A DNA stretch of 41,734 bases. Source: Burkholderiales bacterium. GTDB lineage: Bacteria; Pseudomonadota; Gammaproteobacteria; Burkholderiales; Burkholderiaceae_C. This document shows, in pieces, positions 1-7,511 of this stretch. Numbering within the stretch: position 1 is the first letter of the stretch; each line of letters starts with the position of its first letter. The stretch is from assembly GCA_003241965.1 (NCBI GenBank), contig QBMB01000032.1, positions 411-42,144 of the forward strand. The letters are read 5' to 3'. Below the pieces are notes generated by a model. That model was given only the letters and a program-made list of their open reading frames with translations. It did no database searches and was not told where the DNA came from. Position numbers and translations under genes: made by a program.

Positions 1-8
1 CTCCCGGG

Positions 9-953
9 GTGCTCGCCCGCCTGCAGAACACGCGCCAGCTGCAGGAAATTTTCTCGCCCACCAGCGACACCAAAAGCCACTGGCAACTGCTGCGCGACCG
101 CGCCGCCGTGGCGCTGGTGGCCGAGTGCGGCATCACCACAGCCGAGCTGATCGACCTCCAGCTGCGCGACCTCGGCGCCGGACCCGACAACATCGTCCTG
201 GCCATGGCCAAGGCCGCGCAGCGAGCGCTGCCAGGCAGCGAGCGAGAAGGCACGCCACCCACCCCCACCCTCAACCTGAGCAACCCGGCCATCGACAACC
301 CGGCAGGAGCCCGTATGCCCGCCGCCCCGGTGGTGCTGACCGTGCGCCCCACCCAACCCCACAGTGAACGCGCCCTCAATGGCCGCAGCTTCGTGCTGCC
401 GGCCCGGGTGTGCGAAGTCTTGCTCCCCTGGGTGGCGCAGCGCGAGGCCCTGCTCACGGGCATGGCCGCCAAGCACGTCCCGCTCGCTCGCCGTGAGGCC
501 CATTTGAAGGAACACAGCCTGACCGGGCCACTGTTCCCCTCGCGCCAGTCCCGCAAAGACAAGGAGGGCAAACCGATCAGGGACCGGTTTTTCCCGATGG
601 AGTCAGCAGCGGTGTACCTGATCTTCAAGCGCGCCTTTGCGGGGCTCGACCCCTCCACAGGTGAAGGCGTCGGGGGCAAAGCGCGCACCGCCCAGGGCAC
701 CTCGGTGATCCGCAACAGCCTCATCCAGCACTGGCTGCGCACCATGCCCGAAGAGGAGGCACAGAAGCGTGCGGGCTTCAAGACGCTGGAGGGCATGCGC
801 GTGATCGCGCGCGCCGCCGGCATCACCACGCAAAGTCTCACCAGCCCCGATTCCAACGCCCAGGTTGAGATCGAGGGGGCAGACACCCGCATTGACAAGA
901 AGGGGCAACCCGGCCAGAAAGCGGTACGCCGTGAAAAAGGAGAGGGCGCGTGA
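9..953 (+). CDS. Tyrosine-recombinase-fold protein, probably catalytically dead; may be 5' truncated
   Basis: The protein keeps two sequence signatures of the tyrosine recombinase (phage integrase) fold. Near residue 30, RDRAAVALVAECGITTAELIDL resembles the usual RDRALLxLLxxTGLRxSEL helix pair, but the catalytic arginine position reads GITTAEL. Near residue 235, RNSLIQHWLRTMPEEEAQKRAG resembles HxLRHxxAxxLLxxG, without the His-x-x-Arg pair. No convincing nucleophilic tyrosine follows. The family normally cuts and rejoins DNA; here I infer a DNA-binding or structural role only. The GTG at 9 is the first start available, so the true start may lie outside the window. Its stop overlaps the dnaB start (GTGA at 950-953), so the two genes are translationally coupled and the protein may assist replication. 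Confidence 0.55.
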   Translation: MLARLQNTRQLQEIFSPTSDTKSHWQLLRDRAAVALVAECGITTAELIDLQLRDLGAGPDNIVLAMAKAAQRALPGSEREGTPPTPTLNLSNPAIDNPAGARMPAAPVVLTVRPTQPHSERALNGRSFVLPARVCEVLLPWVAQREALLTGMAAKHVPLARREAHLKEHSLTGPLFPSRQSRKDKEGKPIRDRFFPMESAAVYLIFKRAFAGLDPSTGEGVGGKARTAQGTSVIRNSLIQHWLRTMPEEEAQKRAGFKTLEGMRVIARAAGITTQSLTSPDSNAQVEIEGADTRIDKKGQPGQKAVRREKGEGA

Positions 954-2536
954 ATCACGACGAGTTCGAAGACATCAGCCAGCCCCCGCCGCCCGGTGGC
1001 GGGCTGTTCGACCCGACCCTGCGCCCCAACGGTGCAGAGCCGCAGGCCGAGTTTGCTCCTGCACGCCCGCCTGCCAACGGGAACACTCGCCGGCAGGCGC
1101 ATCGCCCCGCCCACGCCGCGCCCGCGCCCTTCGAGCCGCCCTCCAGTTTTGACGCTCACGAGTCCTTCGGCGCTGCCCCCAACGATTCCGGCACCGCCCA
1201 GCTGCGCGTGCCCCCGCACTCCGTGGAGGCCGAGTCGAGCGTGTTGGGCGGCTTGCTGCTGGACAACAGCGCCTGGGACCGGGTGGGCGACTTGCTGAGG
1301 CCCGACGACTTCTACCGCTACGAGCACCGGCTGGTGTTCGAGACGGTCGAGCACCTGGTCAACGCCTCTCAAGCGGCCGACGTGGTCACCGTGTTCGAGC
1401 GCCTGCAGAGCCTGGGCAAGGACGACAGCGCCGGCGGCCTTCAATACCTCAACTCGCTGGCCCAGTACGTGCCGTCGGCCGCCAACATCCGGCGCTACGC
1501 CGAGATCGTGCGCGAGCGCGCCATTCTGCGCCGCCTCATCTCCGCGAGCGATGAGATCGCCACCTCCGCGATGAACCCCCAAGGGCGCGACGTGGCCACG
1601 ATCCTCGACGAGGCCGAGCAGAAGGTGTTTCACATCGGAGAGCAGGGCTCCCGGATGAAAGACGGCTTTCAGTCGATGCACAACCTCGTGGCCCAGCTGA
1701 TCGACGATGTCTCGGCGCGCGCGGACAACCCCAGCGATGTCACGGGCGTGCCCACTGGATACATCGATCTGGACCGCATGACTTCCGGGCTGCAGGCCGG
1801 TGACCTGGTGGTGCTGGCCGCACGCCCCAGCATGGGAAAAACCGCCTTCGCCATCAATATCGCCGAGCACGTGGCGCTCAACGAGGACAAGGCGGTGGCG
1901 GTGTTTTCGATGGAGATGGGAGCGTCACAGCTGGCGCTGCGCATCGTGGGCTCGATCGGGCGCATCCACCAGAGCCACCTGCGCAGCGGCAAACTCACCG
2001 ACGATGAGTGGCCGCGGTTGACCGAGGCCATCGAGCGGCTGCGCAACGTGCGTCTGCACATCGACGACAGCCCAGGCCTCAAACCCTCCGAACTCCGCGC
2101 CAACGCTCGGCGACTGGCCCGCCAGACTGGCGGACTCGGGCTGATCGTGGTCGACTACCTGCAACTCATGAGCGGCAACAACGACGGTGACAACCGCGCC
2201 TCCGAGATTGGGGAGATTTCGCGCGGTCTGAAGATGCTGGCCAAGGAACTGCAGTGCCCGGTGATCGCCTTGTCGCAGCTCAACCGGAGTGTGGAAGCGA
2301 GGGCCGACAAACGCCCCATGATGAGCGACTTGCGCGAGTCCGGCGCCATCGAGCAGGACGCCGACATCATCATGTTCATCTACCGCGATGAGTACTACAC
2401 CAAGGAAGCTTGCAAAGAGCCAGGGGTTGCCGAAATCATCATCGGAAAACAGCGAAACGGCCCGACCGGGACTGTCAAGCTCGCGTTTTTGAACACGCTG
2501 ACGCGCTTCGAAGGATTGTCAAGTTTGGACCCCTGA
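950..2536 (+). CDS. dnaB: Replicative DNA helicase DnaB
   Basis: Hexameric 5'-3' helicase that unwinds DNA at the replication fork. A low-complexity Pro/Ala-rich extension (residues 1-80) precedes the DnaB N-terminal domain (about 85-190, PHSVEAESSVLGGLLLD). The RecA-like motor follows, with Walker A RPSMGKTA (about 292-299) and Walker B LIVVDYLQLM (about 398-407), plus the KQRNGPTG motif near the C terminus. At 528 residues it is longer than a typical DnaB (about 460-470), and the extra length is the N-terminal tail. The GTG start overlaps the previous stop by four bases. A helicase outside a chromosomal DnaB context, next to partition and recombinase genes, points to a replicon that brings its own helicase. 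Confidence 0.95.
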   Translation: MNHDEFEDISQPPPPGGGLFDPTLRPNGAEPQAEFAPARPPANGNTRRQAHRPAHAAPAPFEPPSSFDAHESFGAAPNDSGTAQLRVPPHSVEAESSVLGGLLLDNSAWDRVGDLLRPDDFYRYEHRLVFETVEHLVNASQAADVVTVFERLQSLGKDDSAGGLQYLNSLAQYVPSAANIRRYAEIVRERAILRRLISASDEIATSAMNPQGRDVATILDEAEQKVFHIGEQGSRMKDGFQSMHNLVAQLIDDVSARADNPSDVTGVPTGYIDLDRMTSGLQAGDLVVLAARPSMGKTAFAINIAEHVALNEDKAVAVFSMEMGASQLALRIVGSIGRIHQSHLRSGKLTDDEWPRLTEAIERLRNVRLHIDDSPGLKPSELRANARRLARQTGGLGLIVVDYLQLMSGNNDGDNRASEIGEISRGLKMLAKELQCPVIALSQLNRSVEARADKRPMMSDLRESGAIEQDADIIMFIYRDEYYTKEACKEPGVAEIIIGKQRNGPTGTVKLAFLNTLTRFEGLSSLDP

Positions 2537-2586
2537 ATTGCGTTCGTCAACATGCAAACTGACCCCAACTTGGAGAGCTTTCGGCA

Positions 2587-3783
2587 ATGGCAGCGGTGAT
2601 GATCATGGCGTATGACGCGCGCGGCGAAATCCGCTTCGTGGGTGATGTGCCCAAGGGGGCAGGGTGCGGCTGCTTCTGCCCCACCTGCAAGAGCCCCCTG
2701 GTGGCCAAGCAAGGCTTCGAGAACGAATGGCACTTTGCCCATGAGGCCTCGCAGGAGCGTCCTGAGTGCGCCGTTGGCGCGGAAAACCTCGCGCGAAGCC
2801 TTGGCATTGAGCACCTGCGCCATTTGCACGCACGCGGCGCGCTGGTGCTGCCGCCGTACACCACGCACGCCGGCGTGAGCACGTTGTGGCTCTCCCGATC
2901 GGAGCCCGTGACATGGGAAGCTCAGCTGGTGGGCCCACTCACATGGCGCGATGCGCCGGGCAAGGCCCAGCCGGTGGCCACCGGGATGCTCGACACGGGC
3001 GCGCCGATGGCATTCTTCGTCCAGGTGGGCGCTGCGTCCAGCCCCTCCCTGGAGGATCTGCCCGAAGACTGCGCCTACGCCACGCTGCTCGTGGTCCCAT
3101 CGTGGCCACGCGGCACCCGAACGCGCCAGGAGGCGATGGCCGCGCTCACGCAGACCGCCCAATTCCAATGGGGCTACCAGCCCGACACGTTTGGCATGCG
3201 CGCGACGGCCCAGCGCGAGATCGAGGCGATGGAGCAGCAGGCGCGCGGGCGCGCGGCCGAGTTCGAACGCCAGCGCTCGCTCGCAGCAGGCAGGCGTTGG
3301 GCGAACATCGCCAAGGCCATGAACCAGAACGCGGCCGCTGCCCCGCATGGTGGCGGGCACCACGATGCGCTCTCGCCCGTGCTCAACGGCACAGCTGCAG
3401 CGCCAGCCGCGGTGCGAGGCCAGGCGAAGGCCGACCCAGAAGCCCGCTTTGCCCAGTACCCGGGGCACGCGCCAGGCTGCAACTTCCAGTTCTTTCGCCT
3501 CGGACCCGATGAGGCGTGGGTTTTCTACGAACTGGACAAAGAGTTCGTCACGCAGCGCGGCATGGCGCCTGCCGCCGACAAACCACAGAAGGTCTGGGGC
3601 ATTGCGCCGGCGCACGGACACACCGAGGGCTGGGATGAGTGTCTGCCGCCCAGCGTGGGCAAGGGGGACCTCGACGCCGGCATCTACTGGGTGCGAGACC
3701 TCATGTCCGCAGTCAGCTTCCTGAGCCCACGTTCCAAGGCGTCCAGCACGGGCCACGATCCAGCCGAGTTCCAGGATCTGTAG
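2587..3783 (+). CDS. CoiA-like protein with N-terminal zinc-knuckle/nuclease-type region
   Basis: The first 90 residues match the pattern of the competence protein CoiA family: GCGCFCPTCKSPLVAKQG, then EWHFAHEA and a further Cys, followed by SLGIEHLRHLHARGA. Visible metal-ligand candidates are Cys27, Cys29, Cys31, Cys34, His49, His52 and Cys61. CoiA proteins are linked to handling incoming single-stranded DNA and carry a restriction-endonuclease-like region. The remaining 300 residues are not recognised and include an Ala/Gln/Arg-rich helical stretch near 200-260. A GGAGAG about 10 bases upstream supports the start. The gene follows dnaB by 50 bases on the same strand and is probably co-transcribed. 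Exact nuclease activity is unproven. Confidence 0.6.
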   Translation: MAAVMIMAYDARGEIRFVGDVPKGAGCGCFCPTCKSPLVAKQGFENEWHFAHEASQERPECAVGAENLARSLGIEHLRHLHARGALVLPPYTTHAGVSTLWLSRSEPVTWEAQLVGPLTWRDAPGKAQPVATGMLDTGAPMAFFVQVGAASSPSLEDLPEDCAYATLLVVPSWPRGTRTRQEAMAALTQTAQFQWGYQPDTFGMRATAQREIEAMEQQARGRAAEFERQRSLAAGRRWANIAKAMNQNAAAAPHGGGHHDALSPVLNGTAAAPAAVRGQAKADPEARFAQYPGHAPGCNFQFFRLGPDEAWVFYELDKEFVTQRGMAPAADKPQKVWGIAPAHGHTEGWDECLPPSVGKGDLDAGIYWVRDLMSAVSFLSPRSKASSTGHDPAEFQDL

Positions 3784-3910
3784 CGGGCACGGGGACTGGA
3801 CCGGCGTGCTCAACTGGTCGCCATCGCTGGCGCCGATCGCAGCCAGCACATAAACTTTCGCCACCTTTCGCAATTGCGACTGCCGCATGCCCTGTGCATG
3901 CATTCAACGT

Positions 3911-3949
3911 CCTGACGGGAACATCCCGTTGGGGGTGCTCCTTGTCAGG
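3911..3949 (+). promoter_or_regulatory. Structured leader with two overlapping stems
   Basis: CCTGAC (3911-3916) can pair with GTCAGG (3944-3949), while ACGGG (3915-3919) can pair with CCCGT (3925-3929). The two stems share two bases and so compete at the base. The element sits 28 bases before the ATG of the membrane protein at 3978, just ahead of a clear AAGGAG. The rest of the 194-base gap (3784-3977) holds only the dispersed 20-bp motif at 3814-3833. A translational control role is inferred. Confidence 0.4.
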
Positions 3950-3977
3950 TTTCAACAACCTCAAGGAGTACAAAAAA

Positions 3978-4379
3978 ATGGGATATCTAGAAATCCTTGT
4001 GGCACTCGCGCCGGGAATGCTCACTGCTGTCCTGGGTCTGGTGGTGACGCTGTGGGAGCCGATGAAAGTGCGGCTCAAGGAGTACCGTGAAGTCCCCGAG
4101 ATGGTGGAGCGTGTGCGAGAAATCGCCCACGACCTGTCGCTGCTGGGCTCTGGTGCTGCTGCCTACGTCGGTTACCGCGACGAGGACATCGTTCTCATCG
4201 CTTTCACCTTCGCATGGTTTGTCGCTTTTTCGACAATCGCAAACAGAGCTGCCCTTTGGGCCACAGAGCTACGTGAACGCGATGAGGTGAAGGCACATCG
4301 AAAGATGGCTGGAACGGTGCGAAGCATTGCTCGTGACGTCGTCCGCGCAGAGCTTGAGCGAAGCAAGAAGGACATTTAG
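3978..4379 (+). CDS. Small membrane protein, unknown function
   Basis: 133 residues beginning MGYLEILVALAPGM. The start was chosen for CAAGGAGTA seven bases upstream; the open frame runs much further 5' but lacks coding character there. Two hydrophobic segments are visible, about residues 5-24 (ending VVTLW) and about 55-85 (with IVLIAFTFAWFVAF). Charged, helical stretches lie between them and at the C terminus (ELRERDEVKAHRKMAG, RAELERSKKD). I do not recognise a family. The next small membrane gene begins within 75 bases on the same strand, so the two may work together at the inner membrane. Confidence 0.6.
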   Translation: MGYLEILVALAPGMLTAVLGLVVTLWEPMKVRLKEYREVPEMVERVREIAHDLSLLGSGAAAYVGYRDEDIVLIAFTFAWFVAFSTIANRAALWATELRERDEVKAHRKMAGTVRSIARDVVRAELERSKKDI

Positions 4380-4410
4380 AAATGAATGGCCTCACGCGAA
4401 GCACAAGCCG

Positions 4411-4438
4411 TTGCGTTTCGTGGGGCTCGCCCTACAAT
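4411..4438 (+). promoter_or_regulatory. Candidate sigma-70 promoter
   Basis: TTGCGT (4411-4416), a 16-base spacer and TACAAT (4433-4438) make a good housekeeping promoter. Initiation near 4445 would leave only a few bases before the ATG at 4451, so that gene might be translated from a near-leaderless transcript. Assignment rests on the consensus only. Confidence 0.4.
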
Positions 4439-4450
4439 CAGGACATCAAC

Positions 4451-4660
4451 ATGCAGCACATACTGAACACGATCATGTCAACCGCCGATCTGCTCAAAAT
4501 CATCATGCTCGTAGGCATCATCTTCGCCTTCTTGTTCAGCCGGTGGCTGAGCAAGCAAACCGCCATCCTGGCCGAAGAAAATCGCCGCGCGCATCAGAAG
4601 TTTGACTATCTGGAAGATCGTTCGACACCCCCTGGGCGCCGCGCGAGAGCTGACGCTTAA
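4451..4660 (+). CDS. Small single-pass membrane protein, unknown function
   Basis: 69 residues from the ATG at 4451, or 92 from an in-frame ATG at 4382. One strong transmembrane helix is visible (about residues 16-33 of the short form, KIIMLVGIIFAFLFSRW), followed by a charged cytoplasmic-type tail (EENRRAHQKFDYLEDR). The short start is preferred because a promoter-like sequence overlaps the upstream part, but AAGGAC before 4382 leaves the longer form possible. A perfect terminator follows at 4694-4726. No family is recognised. Confidence 0.5.
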   Translation: MQHILNTIMSTADLLKIIMLVGIIFAFLFSRWLSKQTAILAEENRRAHQKFDYLEDRSTPPGRRARADA

Positions 4661-4693
4661 CCACCCGCAACAGAGCCGCAATAGCTCAAACCC

Positions 4694-4726
4694 AAAACGC
4701 CCTCAGCTACCAGCTGAGGGCGTTTT
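4694..4726. terminator. Bidirectional intrinsic terminator
   Basis: A perfect 15-bp inverted repeat with a 3-base loop: AAAACGCCCTCAGCT (4694-4708) and its exact complement at 4712-4726, ending in TTTT on both strands. It closes the small membrane-gene unit. No start-proximal signals were recognised in the rest of the gap to 4914. Confidence 0.85.
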
Positions 4727-4914
4727 GCTTTGTGCGTCCGACTGCGAGAAGCAACTTCTCACCGGCTCGCCACCGTCAACCGCCAAGTGCGCAGTCCAGC
4801 TGAAACGCCGAGAAGCAACGGTGAGCGCAAGCTCGGCTAGGATGGCAATCGCTGAGCACGGACAGGGTTTGCGCTCACGCTTCGACCACGACCGCACTGC
4901 ACCGGACCTTCAAA

Positions 4915-5445
4915 ATGGGCCTCTTTTCCCTCTTCCGCTCGAAAGATCCAGACAAAGTCGCCAGTGAGCTGGTTGCCTCAGCGCTCGTTCTCGAACTCGG
5001 TCCTGAGGAACATCGCTGGGTCAAGGTGCTGGGTGTTGAAGTACAAAGGTACATTGCCGAGCGAAACGCACTCAGGGTTGGGATGACGCAGGCGGGGGTG
5101 ACGCTCTCCATTGGAGACGTCAAACACATGACCTCACCCAAGTACAAGCTGGAGCTGGCCGTGGAACGCAAGTTTGAGCAGTACTTCATGGCCATGCCCA
5201 ATGTCACGCCGGATGAGGGCCGCGGTTTCTATCGGGCTTTGAGCAGCCGTTACATCGTGCGTCCACCCGCCGAGATGGTGGGAATCTTCCACTTCTACTT
5301 GCTCAACCCGGGCGCCTGGCGCGACCACGACATTCAAAGCACACCCGACTACGGTGTTCCCGAGGGCTTTCAGTCGTTCGTACACGCTCTCATGAGGCAA
5401 CCACTGAAGAACGGCCTGGACAGGGCAAATGAACTGGGCGAGTAG
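4915..5445 (+). CDS. Hypothetical protein, 176 aa
   Basis: Soluble protein starting MGLFSLFRSKDPDKVASELV and ending GLDRANELGE. It has mixed alpha/beta character, no signal peptide, no membrane segment and no motif I recognise. Codon use and composition are consistent with a real gene and there is no competing long frame of similar quality. No clear Shine-Dalgarno lies before the ATG. It lies alone between the terminator at 4694-4726 and the structured leader of the next gene. Confidence 0.6.
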   Translation: MGLFSLFRSKDPDKVASELVASALVLELGPEEHRWVKVLGVEVQRYIAERNALRVGMTQAGVTLSIGDVKHMTSPKYKLELAVERKFEQYFMAMPNVTPDEGRGFYRALSSRYIVRPPAEMVGIFHFYLLNPGAWRDHDIQSTPDYGVPEGFQSFVHALMRQPLKNGLDRANELGE

Positions 5446-5586
5446 GGCTCGCTCACCCGGTCTGCCGCGTTGAGTCGCCTGAGGTGGTCGGCATCGCTTG
5501 CACCACAGCACCGGTACCACGACACTTCGTCCACCTCTCGCTTCATGCGAAAGCTGCGTGCCTCATGCACGCCAAATCACTTCCTG

Positions 5587-5608
5587 CCACCGGGCCCAGT
5601 CCCGGTGG
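5587..5608 (+). promoter_or_regulatory. Leader stem-loop
   Basis: CCACCGGG (5587-5594) pairs perfectly with CCCGGTGG (5601-5608) across a 6-base loop, ending 29 bases before the ATG at 5638. There is no U-tract, so it is not a classic terminator. It is one of several GC-rich stems found just upstream of the unknown genes in this window. Confidence 0.45.
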
Positions 5609-5637
5609 GGATTGAGGCCCTCACCCGAGAACCTCAA

Positions 5638-6009
5638 ATGGAAATCCACAAGATGCTGTGCCTGAGCACGGCGCACCTGACCTTTTCGACGCGGACTTTG
5701 CTCGAACAGGACGAACTGCCGGGCTCGATCTTCTTCCCGAAGGACATCCACGGCTGGTTCATGCATGTGCCTGAACAGCAGCTGCTGCAGGACACACTGG
5801 TCGATGCACCAACGGACGTGCGCGACTGCCTGACGCTCGCCTGCACACGAGGCTTCCAGTGGCTCATGTTCGATTCGGACGGCCCGACGATGGATGAGTT
5901 GCCGATGTACGAGGAGATCAACCTCAACGCGGCCGCCACCGAGGCGTTGGACCGCATGACCATGGGCTACGTGTCCAAGGTGCTCCTGCAGCCACTCCCG
6001 CAAGTGTGA
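5638..6009 (+). CDS. Hypothetical protein, DUF5983-like
   Basis: 123 residues from the ATG at 5638 (MEIHKMLCLSTAHLTFSTR). The opening LCLSTAHLT and an overall length near 120 residues recall the DUF5983 proteins found on plasmids and genomic islands, but this is a memory-based match and needs a profile search. The open frame extends upstream to 5470, but that part is basic and low in coding character and carries the leader stem, so the internal ATG is preferred. The protein is soluble, acidic near its C terminus (MDELPMYEEINLNAAATEAL) and of unknown function. Confidence 0.5.
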   Translation: MEIHKMLCLSTAHLTFSTRTLLEQDELPGSIFFPKDIHGWFMHVPEQQLLQDTLVDAPTDVRDCLTLACTRGFQWLMFDSDGPTMDELPMYEEINLNAAATEALDRMTMGYVSKVLLQPLPQV

Positions 6010-6013
6010 TCCA

Positions 6014-6040
6014 CACAACTATGCGCAAACCACAGTTGTG
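6014..6040. promoter_or_regulatory. Inverted repeat, possible operator
   Basis: CACAACT (6014-6020) and AGTTGTG (6034-6040) form a perfect 7-bp inverted repeat with half-site centres 20 bases apart, about two helical turns. It lies between the stop at 6009 and the broken gene at 6080. A regulator-binding site is possible; no regulator is assigned. Confidence 0.3.
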
Positions 6041-6079
6041 ACATATGCACGGCAAAAGCAAGGTGTCAGGGGGTCAACA

Positions 6080-6258
6080 ATGGATCAACCCATCGTTGTC
6101 ACCCCCGAAGAGATGGTGAAGGCACTTTTCAGTTGTGCAGGCGATGCGCCGACCCATACAATGAAGGCTACCTTGGTGCTCGCACCATTTGTCGTCTTCA
6201 TGACGACCACAACCAATTGGGTCTCGCTTGCGAGATCGGCTACCTGAAACAGCTGTAG
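6080..6258 (+). pseudogene. Small Cys/His-knuckle protein broken by a one-base shift
   Basis: Frame one reads MDQPIVVTPEEMVKALF from the ATG at 6080 and then loses sense. Adding one T to the TTTT run at 6126-6129 gives a continuous 59-residue protein whose second part is QLCRRCADPYNEGYLGAR, then TICRLHDDHNQLGLACEIGY and LKQL. The restored protein has a CxxC-x14-CxxH arrangement typical of a small zinc-binding knuckle, and neither frame alone looks complete. This may be a true pseudogene, a sequencing error in a homopolymer, or a frameshift used on purpose; the first two are more likely. Confidence 0.5.
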
Positions 6259-6440
6259 TCCAACATGTGCATCACTGCTGTTCGCAGCCTTGATGCCGAC
6301 AAGAACCACGCTGGAGTAATCCAGTGTGGCTCTGTCACCTGGTCATGGGTCTCTCGTGGCCGGTGCGCGTCGTTCCTTGTGTGTTTTCTGAAGAGAACGC
6401 AGAAGGGGCGACGTGCCCGGAAACAAACTAGGAGAGTCCC
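6259..6440. other. Short intergenic stretch
   Basis: 182 bases between the broken knuckle gene and the gene at 6441. Only a weak GGGC/GCCC stem (near 6402-6412) just before the next gene is visible. Confidence 0.4.
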
Positions 6441-6659
6441 ATGACCAAGTCGAAAGCCCCCCAGATTCATGAACCTCTGGCCACGTCCACGCTGATCCAG
6501 GCTGGCGTTCCAGTCCAGCATGTGCTTTGGTTCAACCGCCTGAGCCCGCGTGCAAAAATGCAAGCGTTGGCAACGGAGCGGGGAGAGCAGGTCTTGAACA
6601 AGGTTCGCCAGTTCATGAACGGCCCGAACCGCCTGAACCAAAATGCCATGGCCGTCTGA
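6441..6659 (+). CDS. Hypothetical protein, 72 aa
   Basis: Starts MTKSKAPQIHEPLATS with a strong TAGGAGAG eight bases upstream, and ends in NRLNQNAMAV directly before an intrinsic terminator. Together these mark a compact, genuine single-gene unit. The protein is soluble and basic, without a recognised motif; the central part (LWFNRLSPRAKMQALATERG) may form helices. Confidence 0.6.
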   Translation: MTKSKAPQIHEPLATSTLIQAGVPVQHVLWFNRLSPRAKMQALATERGEQVLNKVRQFMNGPNRLNQNAMAV

Positions 6660-6674
6660 GACCATGTTTCCAAG

Positions 6675-6710
6675 AGCCCCTTCGTCGCAAACGGAGGGGC
6701 TTTTCCTTTT
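6675..6710 (+). terminator. Intrinsic terminator
   Basis: AGCCCCT (6675-6681) pairs with AGGGGCT (6695-6701), extended by inner pairing across the loop, and is followed by TTTTCCTTTT. It lies 15 bases after the stop of the 72-residue gene. Confidence 0.75.
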
Positions 6711-6864
6711 TGGGTTTCTGGAGCGAGCGTGCGCGCAGGTGATGGAGGCTGATGGTCCGACGCGGGTAGCACCTTCACCACATCGTGTGGAGTCACGCGC
6801 GGCTTTGTTGCTAGACTTCAATGCGCGCGTTTGAGCGAAGACGCAAACATTGCCTGAGGTCCCC

Positions 6865-7392
6865 ATGCCACTCTTGAGACAAAGCCTCGTTCTCGCGTTC
6901 GCCAGCTGGGGAATCCTATCGGTATCCCATGCACAGGATGGCTTTCAGTGCGTTGATCCGAAGAACATGTCAGTGCGGTATCAGGCCCAGCCCTGCACAT
7001 CGCCCCATATGACTCGACCAGCATGGCGATCCGCGGAGAACCCTAGCGGTTGGACTACCAACCCTCCGACATCCGGTTCGGCCCAAGCTACCGCATCCTC
7101 GGCACGAGACGGGCTAACCAAGAACCAAAGCGATCTCCTCAACAGAGGTGTCAGCGGAGCCGTTGGAGCTGCTGGAGTCCTGCTGTTGCTCCTCCTGCTC
7201 GGTTGGGTTGTGCGCGGCGTCTTTCGTATGGGCAGGAGTGTTGCCGGGAAGACTGCGGAGATTGCGGCCAAGGCTACGCCGGAAGAGCTGGCTAAGGCCG
7301 CTGGGTCTGTAGCGGGTCTTGCGGAGCGGCGGGCCCGGAAGCTACGCGATGCGTTCAATCAAGGTCGAGAAGTCAACAACAAAAAACAGTGA
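6865..7392 (+). CDS. Exported/membrane protein with DUF4124-like N terminus
   Basis: 175 residues. The ATG at 6865 is preferred over a TTG at 6850 because a GAGG lies seven to ten bases upstream and a clean signal peptide follows (MPLLRQSLVLAFASWGILSVSHAQ). The next stretch, FQCVDPKNMSVRYQAQPC, resembles the two-cysteine DUF4124 domain of proteobacterial envelope proteins. A Ser/Thr-rich linker leads to a transmembrane helix (about residues 95-115, VLLLLLLLGWVV) and a positively charged Ala/Lys/Arg tail. The likely topology is periplasmic N-domain with cytoplasmic tail. Function unknown. Confidence 0.6.
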   Translation: MPLLRQSLVLAFASWGILSVSHAQDGFQCVDPKNMSVRYQAQPCTSPHMTRPAWRSAENPSGWTTNPPTSGSAQATASSARDGLTKNQSDLLNRGVSGAVGAAGVLLLLLLLGWVVRGVFRMGRSVAGKTAEIAAKATPEELAKAAGSVAGLAERRARKLRDAFNQGREVNNKKQ

Positions 7393-7511
7393 TGAGGCGC
7401 TCCGGCACGGTGCCTGCCAAGTTCGTTGGGCCTGCACCCAACCGAAGCGGCAACTTGCAACTCGATGACCTTCCTACGGCCAAGATCCAGCGCACCAGTT
7501 AAAGCACTTCA

